13,732 nt of DNA from UBA6220 sp041651335 (GCA_041651335.1 JBAZJL010000011.1:1-13732); one strand, 5' to 3'; numbered from the stretch's first letter, positions 5,681-13,486 are shown. Program-made: numbers and translations. Notes: generated by a model not told the origin, from the sequence alone.

Positions 5681-6189
5681 TTTTCTATGATATGTTTAAT
5701 GTTTATTAAATAATCAAAATATACCCTGGTTATCTTCTTATACAAAGAAGATGCAAAATCCTTATTAGGAAACAATATCTTCTTAAATTTATTTTCCTCG
5801 ATCAAGAAATCTACCAACATCTTATAATCCCCATCTCCAGAGACTAATACTATTTTATCAAAAAAATCTTGCTTATAAATTCTCTTCATAATATCAAAAA
5901 TGATATCTGAATCCACGTTTCCCTTTTTCTTTCCAATCATTGCCGAATTATGCTCACGAAACTTAACAATAAATCCTGCTTCCTGTATTTTATCATAAAG
6001 GCCTTGATTCTCTTCATCAAGAAATCCTAAAAAATAATAAGCTTTTTGTATATCATATTTATTTGCCAAATACTTTCTGAATTTGAAAAGATCTACTTTC
6101 CATTTTGGATCAGTCAAGGTTGTTCCTCTGTATAGATTCTGTCCATCTATAAAAGCTAAATTATTTTCTATCAATTTATCTTTTTTCAT
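5677..6189 (-). CDS. NYN domain (LabA/DUF88-like) putative RNase
   Basis: A 170-aa single-domain NYN protein of the PIN-like nuclease fold. The acidic metal-binding residues lie at the usual places: D15 in FIDGQNLY, D93 and D95 in NVDSD, and D119 and D121 in VSGDGDY. Such proteins are thought to cut RNA with Mg2+, and bacterial members have been tied to RNA processing, but the target here is unknown. The gene lies alone and convergent to the tRNA-His unit. It is flanked by two direct 65-bp copies of the tRNA-His repeat spacer (5448-5512 and 6307-6371), as if carried in between repeat copies. No Shine-Dalgarno site is visible. Confidence 0.85.
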   Translation of the reverse strand: MKKDKLIENNLAFIDGQNLYRGTTLTDPKWKVDLFKFRKYLANKYDIQKAYYFLGFLDEENQGLYDKIQEAGFIVKFREHNSAMIGKKKGNVDSDIIFDIMKRIYKQDFFDKIVLVSGDGDYKMLVDFLIEENKFKKILFPNKDFASSLYKKITRVYFDYLINIKHIIEK

Positions 6190-6306
6190 AAAAATAATTT
6201 ATTTCTACTTATATTAAATTAATTTTAACAAATTAAAGTAAAAACATCTATGGTCTCCTTAATACTCTCCCGATCTAAAATTCTAAATATATCGACAAAC
6301 AACCTG

Positions 6307-6377
6307 TTAAATTAAAATTCCTCTTTTGAGGAATTTTAAGTTAAAAAATATGTTTTGCAGGATTCGAAGGCAAATCC
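6307..6377 (+). repeat. Core-less copy of the tRNA-His repeat
   Basis: Positions 6307-6371 align without gaps to 5448-5512, with 61 of 65 bases identical. They include the 12-bp spacer hairpin (6312-6339), here perfectly paired, and GGATTCGAAGGC. Where the His copy continues into the core, this copy goes straight to AAATCC (6372-6377), which corresponds to the GAATCC after the core. The core is thus absent exactly between its terminal AAGGC repeats. The sequence after 6377 resembles the tRNA tail only weakly. Confidence 0.8.
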
Positions 6378-6394
6378 TCATTTGTTGCCAATCA

Positions 6395-6428
6395 AAAAAA
6401 TACTTTGTTAAAAAAGTATTTTTTATTT
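6395..6428 (-). terminator. Strong terminator after the pilin gene
   Basis: AAAAAATACTTT (6395-6406) pairs with AAAGTATTTTTT (6413-6424) around a 6-nt loop. T-rich flanks lie on both strands, so it can act in either direction. It ends the minus-strand pilin gene about 20 nt past the stop. Confidence 0.75.
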
Positions 6429-6447
6429 TTTCATTAAAAACCAAGAC

Positions 6448-8040
6448 CTAATTTGCTTCTACTAATCCATTTGATCCATTTCCACCATTGGCTCCAGGGG
6501 CTCCGCCACCGCCTGCGGTACACCAATTTGAAGTACAGCCATAAGAACAAGAAGTTGATCCACTACAAAATTGGCAACCATAGCCTCCGACGCCACCAAA
6601 ATAATTACTACTTCCCGAAGAAATATATTGAATGCTTCCAAAAATTTTAATAATTCCTCCTGATCCTCCCCCACCACCGCCTGCACCAAATCTCCAACCA
6701 TTAGGATCAGTACCTCCATTTCCTCCGTTTGAACCAGATACCGTTATCAATCCTTCCACTGATACATTATTAGCCTTAATAAAAACTATTCCTCCTCCAT
6801 TTCCACCATTTCCACCATAACGAGGAGCTGAATCAGAGGTTCCGCCCCCCCCACCACCGCCTGCACCAAGATATAATTTTGAAGAAATAGAAATTAAAGA
6901 CCCTCCTGTTCCTGGACAAGTTCCTCTTGAATAACAAGATGGGCAAAGACTAGCATCAGAACCATTATTAATATAACCACCGCCTGCACCAGCATTGCCA
7001 TCACAACCAGCACCGCCACCACCATTGCTATTATTTAATGTTAAATAACTTCCGATTCCTAAAATAGAAGCTCCTTGCTGGCCTTTTGTTCCATCAGATC
7101 TTCCTGCTCCATTTCCTAATCCCCCAGAATAACCCTTTCCTGCCATATTAATTGTTCCTAAAACATTAACTTGGCCCGATGAAGTAAAAGCTAAAACTCC
7201 TCCCTTAGTTCCATCCCAGGCATTAGCCGTCAGAATTGCGCCAGAAGCAATCGAAACACTGTCATAGTTTGGCATTCTTTGCACCATTATTTTTTGCGTG
7301 GTGCCGTCATAACTATTAGTTAAAGATTGAGAAAGAGTTAAAGTATTAGAATTAATTTCAGAAATAATCCTTGTTTCGTATTTTCCAACATTATCATAAT
7401 TGCTAGAAGTTCCTTGAAGATTAATAATCAAAACTTCGTCTCCTGGAACTAAACCAGTGGGAGTAGTAGTTAAAGTAATTGAACTTGAGCCAGAGGTAAT
7501 ATTACTAGTAGTAGTAAAATTAATGGCATCAGCTGTAGCTCGGCCACTACAAGATTGAGTATTTAAATTGATTGTGCCAGAAGAAACGGTGCAAACACCA
7601 TCAATATTGGCTGACTCTTCTACTATTCCCCAAGATCCAGACAAACTGGAATAAGACCAAATATTTTCATCAGAAAGATTTCCAGACAAAGCATAGGTTT
7701 CCGTGGCTGAAACATAGTTATAGATATAATAACCACCGTTAGGATTTTCTGGAAAAACAGTTAAAAATGGAGCTAGATTTTCTTCTAAAATGGTGCAGCG
7801 ATTAGTTCCTCCGCCAAGAGTACAATTAGTTTCCGAACTTGGATAAGAAACGCTGTTTTGGGCATTATACGCCATAATAGCGCGTTGAATAGTAGAAATA
7901 TCTGATTTAGCTTTAGCGTCTTTAGCAGAATTAGTTGCCGAATTCAAAGAAACTAAAACAAAGCCAGATAAGATACCCACGATTGCAATCACGACCAAGA
8001 GCTCGATTAAGGTAAAAGCAAGAAGCTTTTTAGAATTCAT
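6448..8040 (-). CDS. Type IV pilin-like protein with Gly-rich Cys-rich extension
   Basis: A 530-aa protein with a class III prepilin signal: KKLLA then FTLIELLVVIAIVGILSG, with cleavage expected between A8 and F9 and the conserved mature E5 at E13. The Ala rather than Gly before the cleavage site is tolerated. Residues 1-140 look like an ordinary major-pilin head with a CTLGGGTNRC loop. After that comes a beta-rich Ser/Thr region (about 150-265), then a Gly-rich domain of about 265 residues with GGGG runs and clustered cysteines (CPSC, CQFC, CSYGC). Such Gly-rich repeats occur in bacterial surface adhesins. It is several times longer than normal pilins (130-180 aa). It is probably a surface-exposed minor pilin or adhesin. 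TATAAT lies at 8083-8078, and a terminator follows the gene. Confidence 0.8.
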   Translation of the reverse strand: MNSKKLLAFTLIELLVVIAIVGILSGFVLVSLNSATNSAKDAKAKSDISTIQRAIMAYNAQNSVSYPSSETNCTLGGGTNRCTILEENLAPFLTVFPENPNGGYYIYNYVSATETYALSGNLSDENIWSYSSLSGSWGIVEESANIDGVCTVSSGTINLNTQSCSGRATADAINFTTTSNITSGSSSITLTTTPTGLVPGDEVLIINLQGTSSNYDNVGKYETRIISEINSNTLTLSQSLTNSYDGTTQKIMVQRMPNYDSVSIASGAILTANAWDGTKGGVLAFTSSGQVNVLGTINMAGKGYSGGLGNGAGRSDGTKGQQGASILGIGSYLTLNNSNGGGGAGCDGNAGAGGGYINNGSDASLCPSCYSRGTCPGTGGSLISISSKLYLGAGGGGGGGTSDSAPRYGGNGGNGGGIVFIKANNVSVEGLITVSGSNGGNGGTDPNGWRFGAGGGGGGSGGIIKIFGSIQYISSGSSNYFGGVGGYGCQFCSGSTSCSYGCTSNWCTAGGGGAPGANGGNGSNGLVEAN

Positions 8041-8052
8041 TTGTTAATAATT

Positions 8053-8083
8053 AAAATGTTTTTTGTTTATTAAAAACATTATA
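8053..8083 (-). promoter_or_regulatory. -10 box and leader hairpin of the pilin gene
   Basis: On the minus strand a perfect TATAAT (8083-8078) lies 37 nt before the ATG. The leader holds an inverted repeat (AATGTTTTT with AAAAACATT) that overlaps the -10 region. No clear -35 or Shine-Dalgarno site is seen. Confidence 0.35.
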
Positions 8084-8144
8084 TCAAAATATATTAATCT
8101 TGAAAATGGGAAACGTAAAGTAAATGAAATATGCCCTGGGCTCA

Positions 8145-8173
8145 TGTTTAGGAGCTTAGCTCCCAAACATTCT
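8145..8173. other. Imperfect hairpin in the pilin-ABC gap
   Basis: ATGTTT, GGAGC, a 3-nt loop, GCTCC and AAACAT form an 11-bp stem with one mismatch. A short inverted repeat GCCC(T)GGGC lies just before it. No T-run follows on either strand, so it is not a standard terminator. Nothing else is recognised in the gap 8041-8300. Confidence 0.45.
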
Positions 8174-8300
8174 TAATTATGATTAAAAGATAATTTTTAA
8201 CGAACATAAGCCGAAATTGAAAACCCAAAAATTTACATAAAAACATTTCTAAGTATTGTCTCTAAATCTTTTAATTTTAATCAATTATTTTAAAAATAAA

Positions 8301-10127
8301 TTATCCTACCATTATTGACTGGATATTAATCATTTTTTTATAAGACGGACAATCTCTAACAAGATGCTCGTGTTTTCCTTCTCCAATTACTCGGCCCTTA
8401 TCCAGCACAATAATTTTGTCTGCATTTTTAATGGTTGATAAGCGATGAGCAATAATTATTGTTGTTCTTCCTTGAGACGCTTTTTCTATTGAATCTTGAA
8501 TCAATGCTTCGTTTTCTACATCTAAACTAGAAGTAGCTTCATCAAATACTAAAATAGCTGGATTTTTAACCAAGGCTCGGGCGATGCCTACTCTTTGTCT
8601 TTCCCCTCCTGACAATTTTACCCCTCTCTCCCCCAGCATTGTTTCTAGCCCATTTTCTAAATTTTTTAAAAACGAATCAATGCCAGCCATTTTTATCGCC
8701 TGATTTAATTGCTTTTCGCTTATTTCTTTTTTGCTTCCAAAAAGAATATTATAACGCAAAGTATCATCAAAAAGAGAAACATCTTGCGGAACAACTCCTA
8801 AAAAATCCCGATATTTTTTTAAAGACAAATCTTTTAGATCATGCCCGTCAATCATAATCTTTCCCTTAAAGGGGTCATAGGCTCTTAACAACAATTGCAC
8901 CAAAGAAGATTTTCCAGCTCCACTATGACCAACGATTGCTACTTTTTCTCCTGCTTTAATTGAAAAATTAACATTTTTAAGAGTGTGCTCTCCTGCTTTA
9001 AATTTGGTTTTTTTTAAACTATTAGTAATTTCGCTTGGCTCTTCTCGAGAGGGATATCTAAAAAAAACATTTTTATATTCCACATCGCCTTTTATTTTTT
9101 CAAAAATAATAGGATTTTCTTTTTCTTTAATAGCTGGCTCAAGACTTAATAAGTCAAAATAAATTTTAATCATAGCGTAAAGCTCGGTAATTCTTCTTTG
9201 CAGATAACCAGCCCGAATAATCCTATCAAAAGCATTAGACGACCATGATAAAATAATCACCAAAAATCCCGGCGTATAAACTTGCTGATAAACCAAATAA
9301 ATTCCAACCAATAAAACTACGATTCTTGTTGTGTCGGAAATCGTGCTTCTTATTTGGAAAAAACGAATAAATCTCATCCAAACTTTTTTTCCAAAATTGT
9401 TTACTTGCTCTATTCTTTTGTCATAATCATTAACAATCTCTGACTCATTAGCATTTATTTTTACCAGCGAAGCATTTCTTAAAAATTCTGATTGTTTTTT
9501 TTCCGCTTCAACATGCATTTCTTGTAATTCGCGAAAATCTTTTCCAAAAATCCGACTACTATAAAAAGAAGCATAAAAATAAATAGAAATTCCCAAAAAA
9601 ATAATTAATCCTAAAGGAGGAGCAATAATTGTTAAAGCAATTATTGTTACGGTTACTTGCAAAATCATTGGAAAAATTTCATAAATCAAAGAAAATGCCA
9701 ATTCGGTTAAGGCGTTTTGACCGCGATCAATAATACTTTTTTTAATCCCAGAATTTTGATTTTCGTGCTGCCCGATAGAAAAAGAAAATAATTTTTCTAA
9801 AGTTTCTTTAGTTACTCGACGTCGAACATCAAAATCAAATTTTAAAACTTTAACCTTTTCTTCATAATAAGTAATAATTAAATTATTAAACAACAATACC
9901 GCAAAAGACAAAAAACAAAGCTTAATCAAATAAGCAATTTCTTTGCCTTGGACAATTCCATCAATAATTTTTCCGTAAATATACGGACTAATTAAAGCAA
10001 TGGCCTGACCTAAAAACAAAAAGCCAAAAATTAAAGCAATCGCCCCTAAAAAGGGCCGATACATTTCTTTAATCTTGACCAATATTTGCCAAAAACTAAT
10101 ATTGTTTTTTTCTTCTATTTTTTCCAA
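8301..10127 (-). CDS. ABC exporter, fused permease and ATPase
   Basis: A 608-aa half-size ABC exporter of the MsbA/multidrug type that would work as a dimer in the cytoplasmic membrane. The N-terminal part (about 25-330) holds the membrane helices. The ATPase domain starts near 365 and has Walker A GHSGAGKSS (400-408), Q-loop VVPQD, signature LSGGERQ (505-511), Walker B ILVFDEA (525-531) with catalytic E530, and the H-loop His at 561. All catalytic residues are intact, so it should be active. The substrate (lipid, drug or peptide) cannot be told. Translation appears to start at TTG, with no Shine-Dalgarno site; M22 is the next Met start. It is divergent from the amidase. Confidence 0.93.
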   Translation of the reverse strand: MEKIEEKNNISFWQILVKIKEMYRPFLGAIALIFGFLFLGQAIALISPYIYGKIIDGIVQGKEIAYLIKLCFLSFAVLLFNNLIITYYEEKVKVLKFDFDVRRRVTKETLEKLFSFSIGQHENQNSGIKKSIIDRGQNALTELAFSLIYEIFPMILQVTVTIIALTIIAPPLGLIIFLGISIYFYASFYSSRIFGKDFRELQEMHVEAEKKQSEFLRNASLVKINANESEIVNDYDKRIEQVNNFGKKVWMRFIRFFQIRSTISDTTRIVVLLVGIYLVYQQVYTPGFLVIILSWSSNAFDRIIRAGYLQRRITELYAMIKIYFDLLSLEPAIKEKENPIIFEKIKGDVEYKNVFFRYPSREEPSEITNSLKKTKFKAGEHTLKNVNFSIKAGEKVAIVGHSGAGKSSLVQLLLRAYDPFKGKIMIDGHDLKDLSLKKYRDFLGVVPQDVSLFDDTLRYNILFGSKKEISEKQLNQAIKMAGIDSFLKNLENGLETMLGERGVKLSGGERQRVGIARALVKNPAILVFDEATSSLDVENEALIQDSIEKASQGRTTIIIAHRLSTIKNADKIIVLDKGRVIGEGKHEHLVRDCPSYKKMINIQSIMVG

Positions 10128-10159
10128 TTTTTTAAAAAATATTTAAAAATTACATTTTT

Positions 10160-10188
10160 ATTCTAACATTATTAAAAATATGATTCAA
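10160..10188 (-). promoter_or_regulatory. Promoter of the ABC exporter
   Basis: On the minus strand, -35 TTGAAT, a 17-bp spacer and -10 TAGAAT. The predicted start is about 25 nt before the TTG start codon. Confidence 0.55.
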
Positions 10189-10210
10189 TTATTTTATTTT
10201 CAATCTTGGT

Positions 10211-10237
10211 TTGACAAAGAGGGCAAAACAATATAAA
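10211..10237 (+). promoter_or_regulatory. Likely promoter of the amidase gene
   Basis: A perfect -35 TTGACA (10211-10216) and -10 TATAAA (10232-10237), separated by a short 15-bp spacer. The boxes lie inside what would be coding sequence if translation began at the TTG of 10211. That is an argument for the later start. Confidence 0.45.
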
Positions 10238-10285
10238 CCATTGTTACGGGACTTGTTCCCAAAATCACATTGCAACTTGAAAAAA

Positions 10286-10293
10286 GAGGTGAT
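10286..10293 (+). promoter_or_regulatory. Ribosome binding site that decides the amidase start
   Basis: GAGGTGAT is the longest match to the anti-Shine-Dalgarno complement (AGGAGGTGAT) noticed in the window. It ends 4 nt before an in-frame ATT at 10298, ideal spacing, and no ATG or TTG stands at that distance. GTG at 10289 lies inside the site itself. Confidence 0.65.
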
Positions 10294-10297
10294 AAAA

Positions 10298-11170
10298 ATT
10301 AGAAAAAATTTTGGCATTCTGCTGATTGCTCTGGTCTTAATTTGCTTGATTGGCATTACCGGAGCAATAAACACAACTTCAATCCAGATGACCAAAGAAG
10401 AGATGATAAACAAATATCATTCTTCTCATGCCTTTACACCAATAGTTAGGCCAACCGTCACTATCCCCCCTTCGTTAACAGAATTAAAACGTCCAACTGT
10501 TGATCAGGCCTCGCTGATTATCAAGGCACACAAGCCTTATTATTATTCAAAAAAGGAAATTAATCCATTGCCCTACATTGACGCCACCTTGGCTGAAAAA
10601 AGAAATATTTGGTTTGTTTCTATAGGAAACTATTGGTATGTTGATTGGGACGCAGAACGACTTCCTTTTAGGACTGTAGTTATCCACCACTCAGCTGGAC
10701 CAAACAATGTAACCGTGGCTGAAATTAATCAAGGCTGCAAAGAATCGCTATACGCCAAGCGCTATGCTTCTGGCAACAACGATCCTTATGTAAAAGGGCT
10801 TGAACCTCATTCTGGCCATATGGTAAATGGGCAAGAAAGCTTTTTGCCTTACCATTATATTGTTTACCCCGATGGAACAACCAAGAAAGGACTAAGTCCT
10901 TTAATCTCTATAAATGGAGTTTGGTATGTTGATCAAGTTGGGTGGCATGCCGGAAACTGGGAAATAAATTGCCAAAGCCTGGCAATCTTATTGATTGGAG
11001 ATTATTCCAATGCTACTCCCCCGCCCGCCCAAATCAAGGCTGTAAAAAAAATAATCAATGGGTTGAAATTTTTCAATCCAGAGCTTGAAGTAGCGCCCCA
11101 TTATCAATTCAACAGCCAAACAAATTGCCCGGGCTCAACCTTTGAGCAGTGGCAATCAGAAATTTCTTAA
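10298..11170 (+). CDS. Secreted peptidoglycan-recognition-type amidase, probable ATT start
   Basis: An N-acetylmuramoyl-L-alanine amidase of the Amidase_2/PGRP type, which cuts the bond between muramic acid and the stem peptide. With the ATT start it has 290 aa and opens with a clean signal peptide or anchor (RKNFGILLIALVLICLIGITGA). The zinc ligands are expected to be the His of VVIHHSAG (residue 130 or 131), H268 in PHYQF and C277 in NCPGS, as in T7 lysozyme. YHYIVYPDG, GWHAGN and LAILLIGDY are further family blocks. The linker before the domain (about 25-120) is Pro/Lys-rich. It is the only plus-strand protein gene and looks richer in GC than its neighbours. Self wall remodelling or attack on a host cell are both possible. 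An upstream TTG at 10211 would add 29 residues that spoil the signal peptide. Confidence 0.85.
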   Translation: MRKNFGILLIALVLICLIGITGAINTTSIQMTKEEMINKYHSSHAFTPIVRPTVTIPPSLTELKRPTVDQASLIIKAHKPYYYSKKEINPLPYIDATLAEKRNIWFVSIGNYWYVDWDAERLPFRTVVIHHSAGPNNVTVAEINQGCKESLYAKRYASGNNDPYVKGLEPHSGHMVNGQESFLPYHYIVYPDGTTKKGLSPLISINGVWYVDQVGWHAGNWEINCQSLAILLIGDYSNATPPPAQIKAVKKIINGLKFFNPELEVAPHYQFNSQTNCPGSTFEQWQSEIS

Positions 11171-11187
11171 TTTTTATTAGCTATCAT

Positions 11188-11215
11188 AATCCCTTTAAAA
11201 ACGGGATTTTTATTT
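11188..11215 (+). terminator. Terminator after the amidase gene
   Basis: AATCCC and GGGATT form a 6-bp stem around a 9-nt A/T loop, followed by TTTATTTT. It lies between two convergent genes and may also stop the minus-strand transcript. Confidence 0.65.
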
Positions 11216-11237
11216 TAAAAATATTTAAATTCTGTTC

Positions 11238-12110
11238 TTAATTAAAAACACCCATTCTTGGAGAATTTAAATAATTTATCGCGCCAGGATATTTTATCAA
11301 AAAAATTACAGCCAACATAATAATTAAAAAAGAAATAAGAGCAAAAACAATAAATAAATTCTTTTTATTTTTATCTAGCGAAAAACTTAAATTGTTTTTG
11401 ATCTTTTTAATGTTTTGATAAATTGCAAAGTAATAAACTAAAGATAATGGATAAAAGAAATAAGAAATAATCCCTGACAGCTCTTTGCTGTCTTCGATTT
11501 GCAATCCGCAAAAACTTAAAATAACAGAGATAATCCATTGAGCTGCGACTAAAATAAAAGTAATAAATAAAATTCTTCCCAAAATCGGCCACCAATGCCC
11601 TCGAACATATTCATAGCTTTTTAAAATTGCTTTTTCTTGTTTTTCATTTTCTTTAATAAAAACAAAAACTGCCAAAGACAACCAAACAGAAAAAATAATT
11701 CCTGGAATTAAAAATACAATAACACCTCCAAACACTATTAAACTAGTAAATAAAGATAAAACAATATAGGCCCATAAAAGATTTTTTCCTTTTTGATAAG
11801 ATTCATCAACACCGGCTTTTTCATTGGCCACTGCATAAAGCAAAGAAACTTGGGACCAAAAAAATAAAAGAAACAATAAAATTACCAAAAAATCAGAGGC
11901 TAAAACAAATCCGATTTCAGTATTGTTTACTTTTAAAACCTCTATAAAAGCAACGGACAATATTTTGCCAGCAATTAAATAAAGAGCAGGAATTAAAATA
12001 ATTCCCAAAAAGACAGAATATCTTTTTGCAAAAACTTCCCAGGCCTGCTTTAATAATTCAATTGGAGAGTCTATTTGAGCAGAGGGATTTGATTTTGATT
12101 CTTTTTTCAT
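11238..12110 (-). CDS. Multi-pass membrane protein of unknown function
   Basis: A 290-aa protein with about six or seven predicted membrane helices (near 31-55, 66-93, 111-152, 176-201, 212-233 and 251-273). The cytoplasmic N-terminal stretch (SPIELLKQAWEVF) and the central SYEYVRGHWWPILGRIL segment resemble the repeated motif of glycerophosphodiester-phosphodiesterase membrane-domain and DUF975-like proteins, common in Patescibacteria. No catalytic residues can be named. It begins 23 nt after the htrA-like stop on the same strand and is probably co-transcribed, which hints at an envelope task, but no function can be assigned. Confidence 0.65.
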   Translation of the reverse strand: MKKESKSNPSAQIDSPIELLKQAWEVFAKRYSVFLGIILIPALYLIAGKILSVAFIEVLKVNNTEIGFVLASDFLVILLFLLFFWSQVSLLYAVANEKAGVDESYQKGKNLLWAYIVLSLFTSLIVFGGVIVFLIPGIIFSVWLSLAVFVFIKENEKQEKAILKSYEYVRGHWWPILGRILFITFILVAAQWIISVILSFCGLQIEDSKELSGIISYFFYPLSLVYYFAIYQNIKKIKNNLSFSLDKNKKNLFIVFALISFLIIMLAVIFLIKYPGAINYLNSPRMGVFN

Positions 12111-12133
12111 ATTTTAAAAATTAATTATTTTAA

Positions 12134-13195
12134 TTATATTTTTTGTTTTAAAATTGCTTTGATTAATTTTTTCTTCTTTTCTCGTAAGACCATTAAAGAT
12201 ATTTCCTGGCCAATCAAGCATTTTGCTAAAACATCGGAAAGAGAATTTTCTTCATTTATTTTTTCACTATTTACTTCTAAAATAATGTCATATTCTTTTA
12301 TCCCCGCTTCTGCTGCGCTAGAATTTTTTGCTACTGCCGGCTCGCCAAACATTTCTCGAATAATCAATGCGCCATAATTAATTGGCAATTTATTTGTTCG
12401 AGCAATTTCTTCGTTTAATAATAAATATTTTACTCCCAAATAGGGACGTTTTATTTTCCCTCCTATTTTTACTTCTTTTAAATCTTCTTTGATATAATTT
12501 ATCGGCAAAGCAAAACCAATATTCTCTGCGCCCATAATCATGGCTGTATTAATTCCAATTACTTCGCCTCTCATGTTTACCAACGGCCCACCAGAATTGC
12601 CTGGATTAATAGCAGCATCGGTTTGAATTAATCCTCGCAAATTAGTTGTTTTCGCATCAAATCCGCTATAAGCAGTAATTTTTCGACTTAAGCCAGAAAT
12701 AATTCCAACCGAAAGAGTATCTTCAAATTCTCCTAAAGGATTGCCCACTGCCATAACTGTTTCCCCAAGCTCAACTTTGTCAGAATCTCCCAGTTTTAAG
12801 AAAGGGAAATTATGCCCCTCTATTTTTAAAATCGCCATATCGATTAAAGGATCTTTGGCTAAAACTTTGGCTGAATATTTGTGATCTGGATCAATAATTA
12901 TTGTATAATCAGCTTCATGGTCTTCAACAACATGATTACAAGTAAGAACATAGCCTTCTTTGCCAACAATAAAACCAGATCCCCCTCCAATTTTTGTTTT
13001 TTGATTTCCAATTATTTTTTTTGGTAAAGCAACTTTTTCTCCTTTAATTGGTAAAAAATAAAAATCATCTACTTTGGGCAAATCGCGCGAGGCAACAATA
13101 GTAATAACTGCTGGGCAAATTTTTTTAGCAATTCGAACAATTGGAGATTTTCTTCTAATCATATTTTTTAAATTTTTATAAGATAATTTTACCAT
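12134..13195 (-). CDS. HtrA/DegP-like serine protease with one PDZ domain
   Basis: A 353-aa trypsin-like S1C protease. The catalytic triad is H88 (TCNHVV), D119 (LIDMAILK) and S201 (NPGNSGGPL), and the oxyanion-loop region is intact. A single PDZ domain covers about residues 248-350. HtrA proteins degrade or refold damaged envelope proteins. Unlike most family members it shows no signal peptide or membrane helix before the protease domain, so its location is unclear. The first 11 residues (MVKLSYKNLKN) are encoded by a promoter-like stretch (TTGATT, 16 bp, TATAAA), and M12 at 13162 is a credible alternative start. Neither start has a Shine-Dalgarno site. Confidence 0.9.
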   Translation of the reverse strand: MVKLSYKNLKNMIRRKSPIVRIAKKICPAVITIVASRDLPKVDDFYFLPIKGEKVALPKKIIGNQKTKIGGGSGFIVGKEGYVLTCNHVVEDHEADYTIIIDPDHKYSAKVLAKDPLIDMAILKIEGHNFPFLKLGDSDKVELGETVMAVGNPLGEFEDTLSVGIISGLSRKITAYSGFDAKTTNLRGLIQTDAAINPGNSGGPLVNMRGEVIGINTAMIMGAENIGFALPINYIKEDLKEVKIGGKIKRPYLGVKYLLLNEEIARTNKLPINYGALIIREMFGEPAVAKNSSAAEAGIKEYDIILEVNSEKINEENSLSDVLAKCLIGQEISLMVLREKKKKLIKAILKQKI

Positions 13196-13205
13196 AAATC
13201 AAACA

Positions 13206-13234
13206 TTGAAAACAAGCAGGAAGTGTGTTAATTT
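13206..13234 (+). promoter_or_regulatory. Promoter of tRNA-Arg(CCU)
   Basis: -35 TTGAAA, a 17-bp spacer and -10 TAATTT. The predicted start is about 5 nt before the tRNA at 13246. It lies in the gap shared with the divergent protease gene. Confidence 0.55.
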
Positions 13235-13245
13235 GTTCATATCCA

Positions 13246-13317
13246 GTCCCCGTAGTTCAATGGATAGAACAAGAGACTCCTAAGCTCTAGATAAAGGTTC
13301 GATTCCTTTCGGGGACA
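13246..13317 (+). tRNA. tRNA-Arg(CCU)
   Basis: Acceptor stem GTCCCCG/CGGGGAC, D-stem GTTC/GAAC, anticodon loop CTCCTAA (anticodon CCU), T-stem AAAGG/CCTTT with T-loop TTCGATT, and discriminator A. The last pair of the anticodon stem is an A-G mismatch (31-39). No CCA is encoded and no tail repeat follows. Confidence 0.94.
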
Positions 13318-13358
13318 CTATTCAAAATTTTAAAAATTTCTTGCATATTAATAAAATT

Positions 13359-13364
13359 TATAAT
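13359..13364 (+). promoter_or_regulatory. -10 box upstream of tRNA-Ala
   Basis: A perfect TATAAT about 20 nt before tRNA-Ala. TTGCAT stands upstream but only 12 bp away, too close, so the -35 box is uncertain. Confidence 0.35.
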
Positions 13365-13384
13365 AAGATTTCAATTGAAAACAA

Positions 13385-13455
13385 GGGCCCGTGGTATAGC
13401 GGTAACATACATCCATGGCATGGATGGGTCGGGGGTTCGATTCCCCCCGGGTCCA
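13385..13455 (+). tRNA. tRNA-Ala(GGC)
   Basis: Acceptor stem GGGCCCG/CGGGTCC with one G-U pair, anticodon stem CATCC/GGATG with loop ATGGCAT (anticodon GGC), T-loop TTCGATT and discriminator A. The canonical Ala G3:U70 pair falls within this stem (G3 opposite T of GGGTCC). CCA is not encoded. Its last 18 nt are repeated in each unit of the array that follows. Confidence 0.95.
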
Positions 13456-13461
13456 CACTAG

Positions 13462-13486
13462 TCCGCAGTAACGCGGATTTTGTTTT
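13462..13486 (+). terminator. Intrinsic terminator of tRNA-Ala
   Basis: TCCGC, a 6-nt loop, GCGGA and then TTTTGTTTT. It is 7 nt after the tRNA and repeats at 13585-13609 and 13708-13732 in the following units. Confidence 0.75.

Noticed and set aside
6453..6820. Pro-rich and other overlapping frames within the pilin gene
   Set aside because: They are complements or shifted readings of the GGN-rich Gly codons. The pilin frame has the clear signal and domains.
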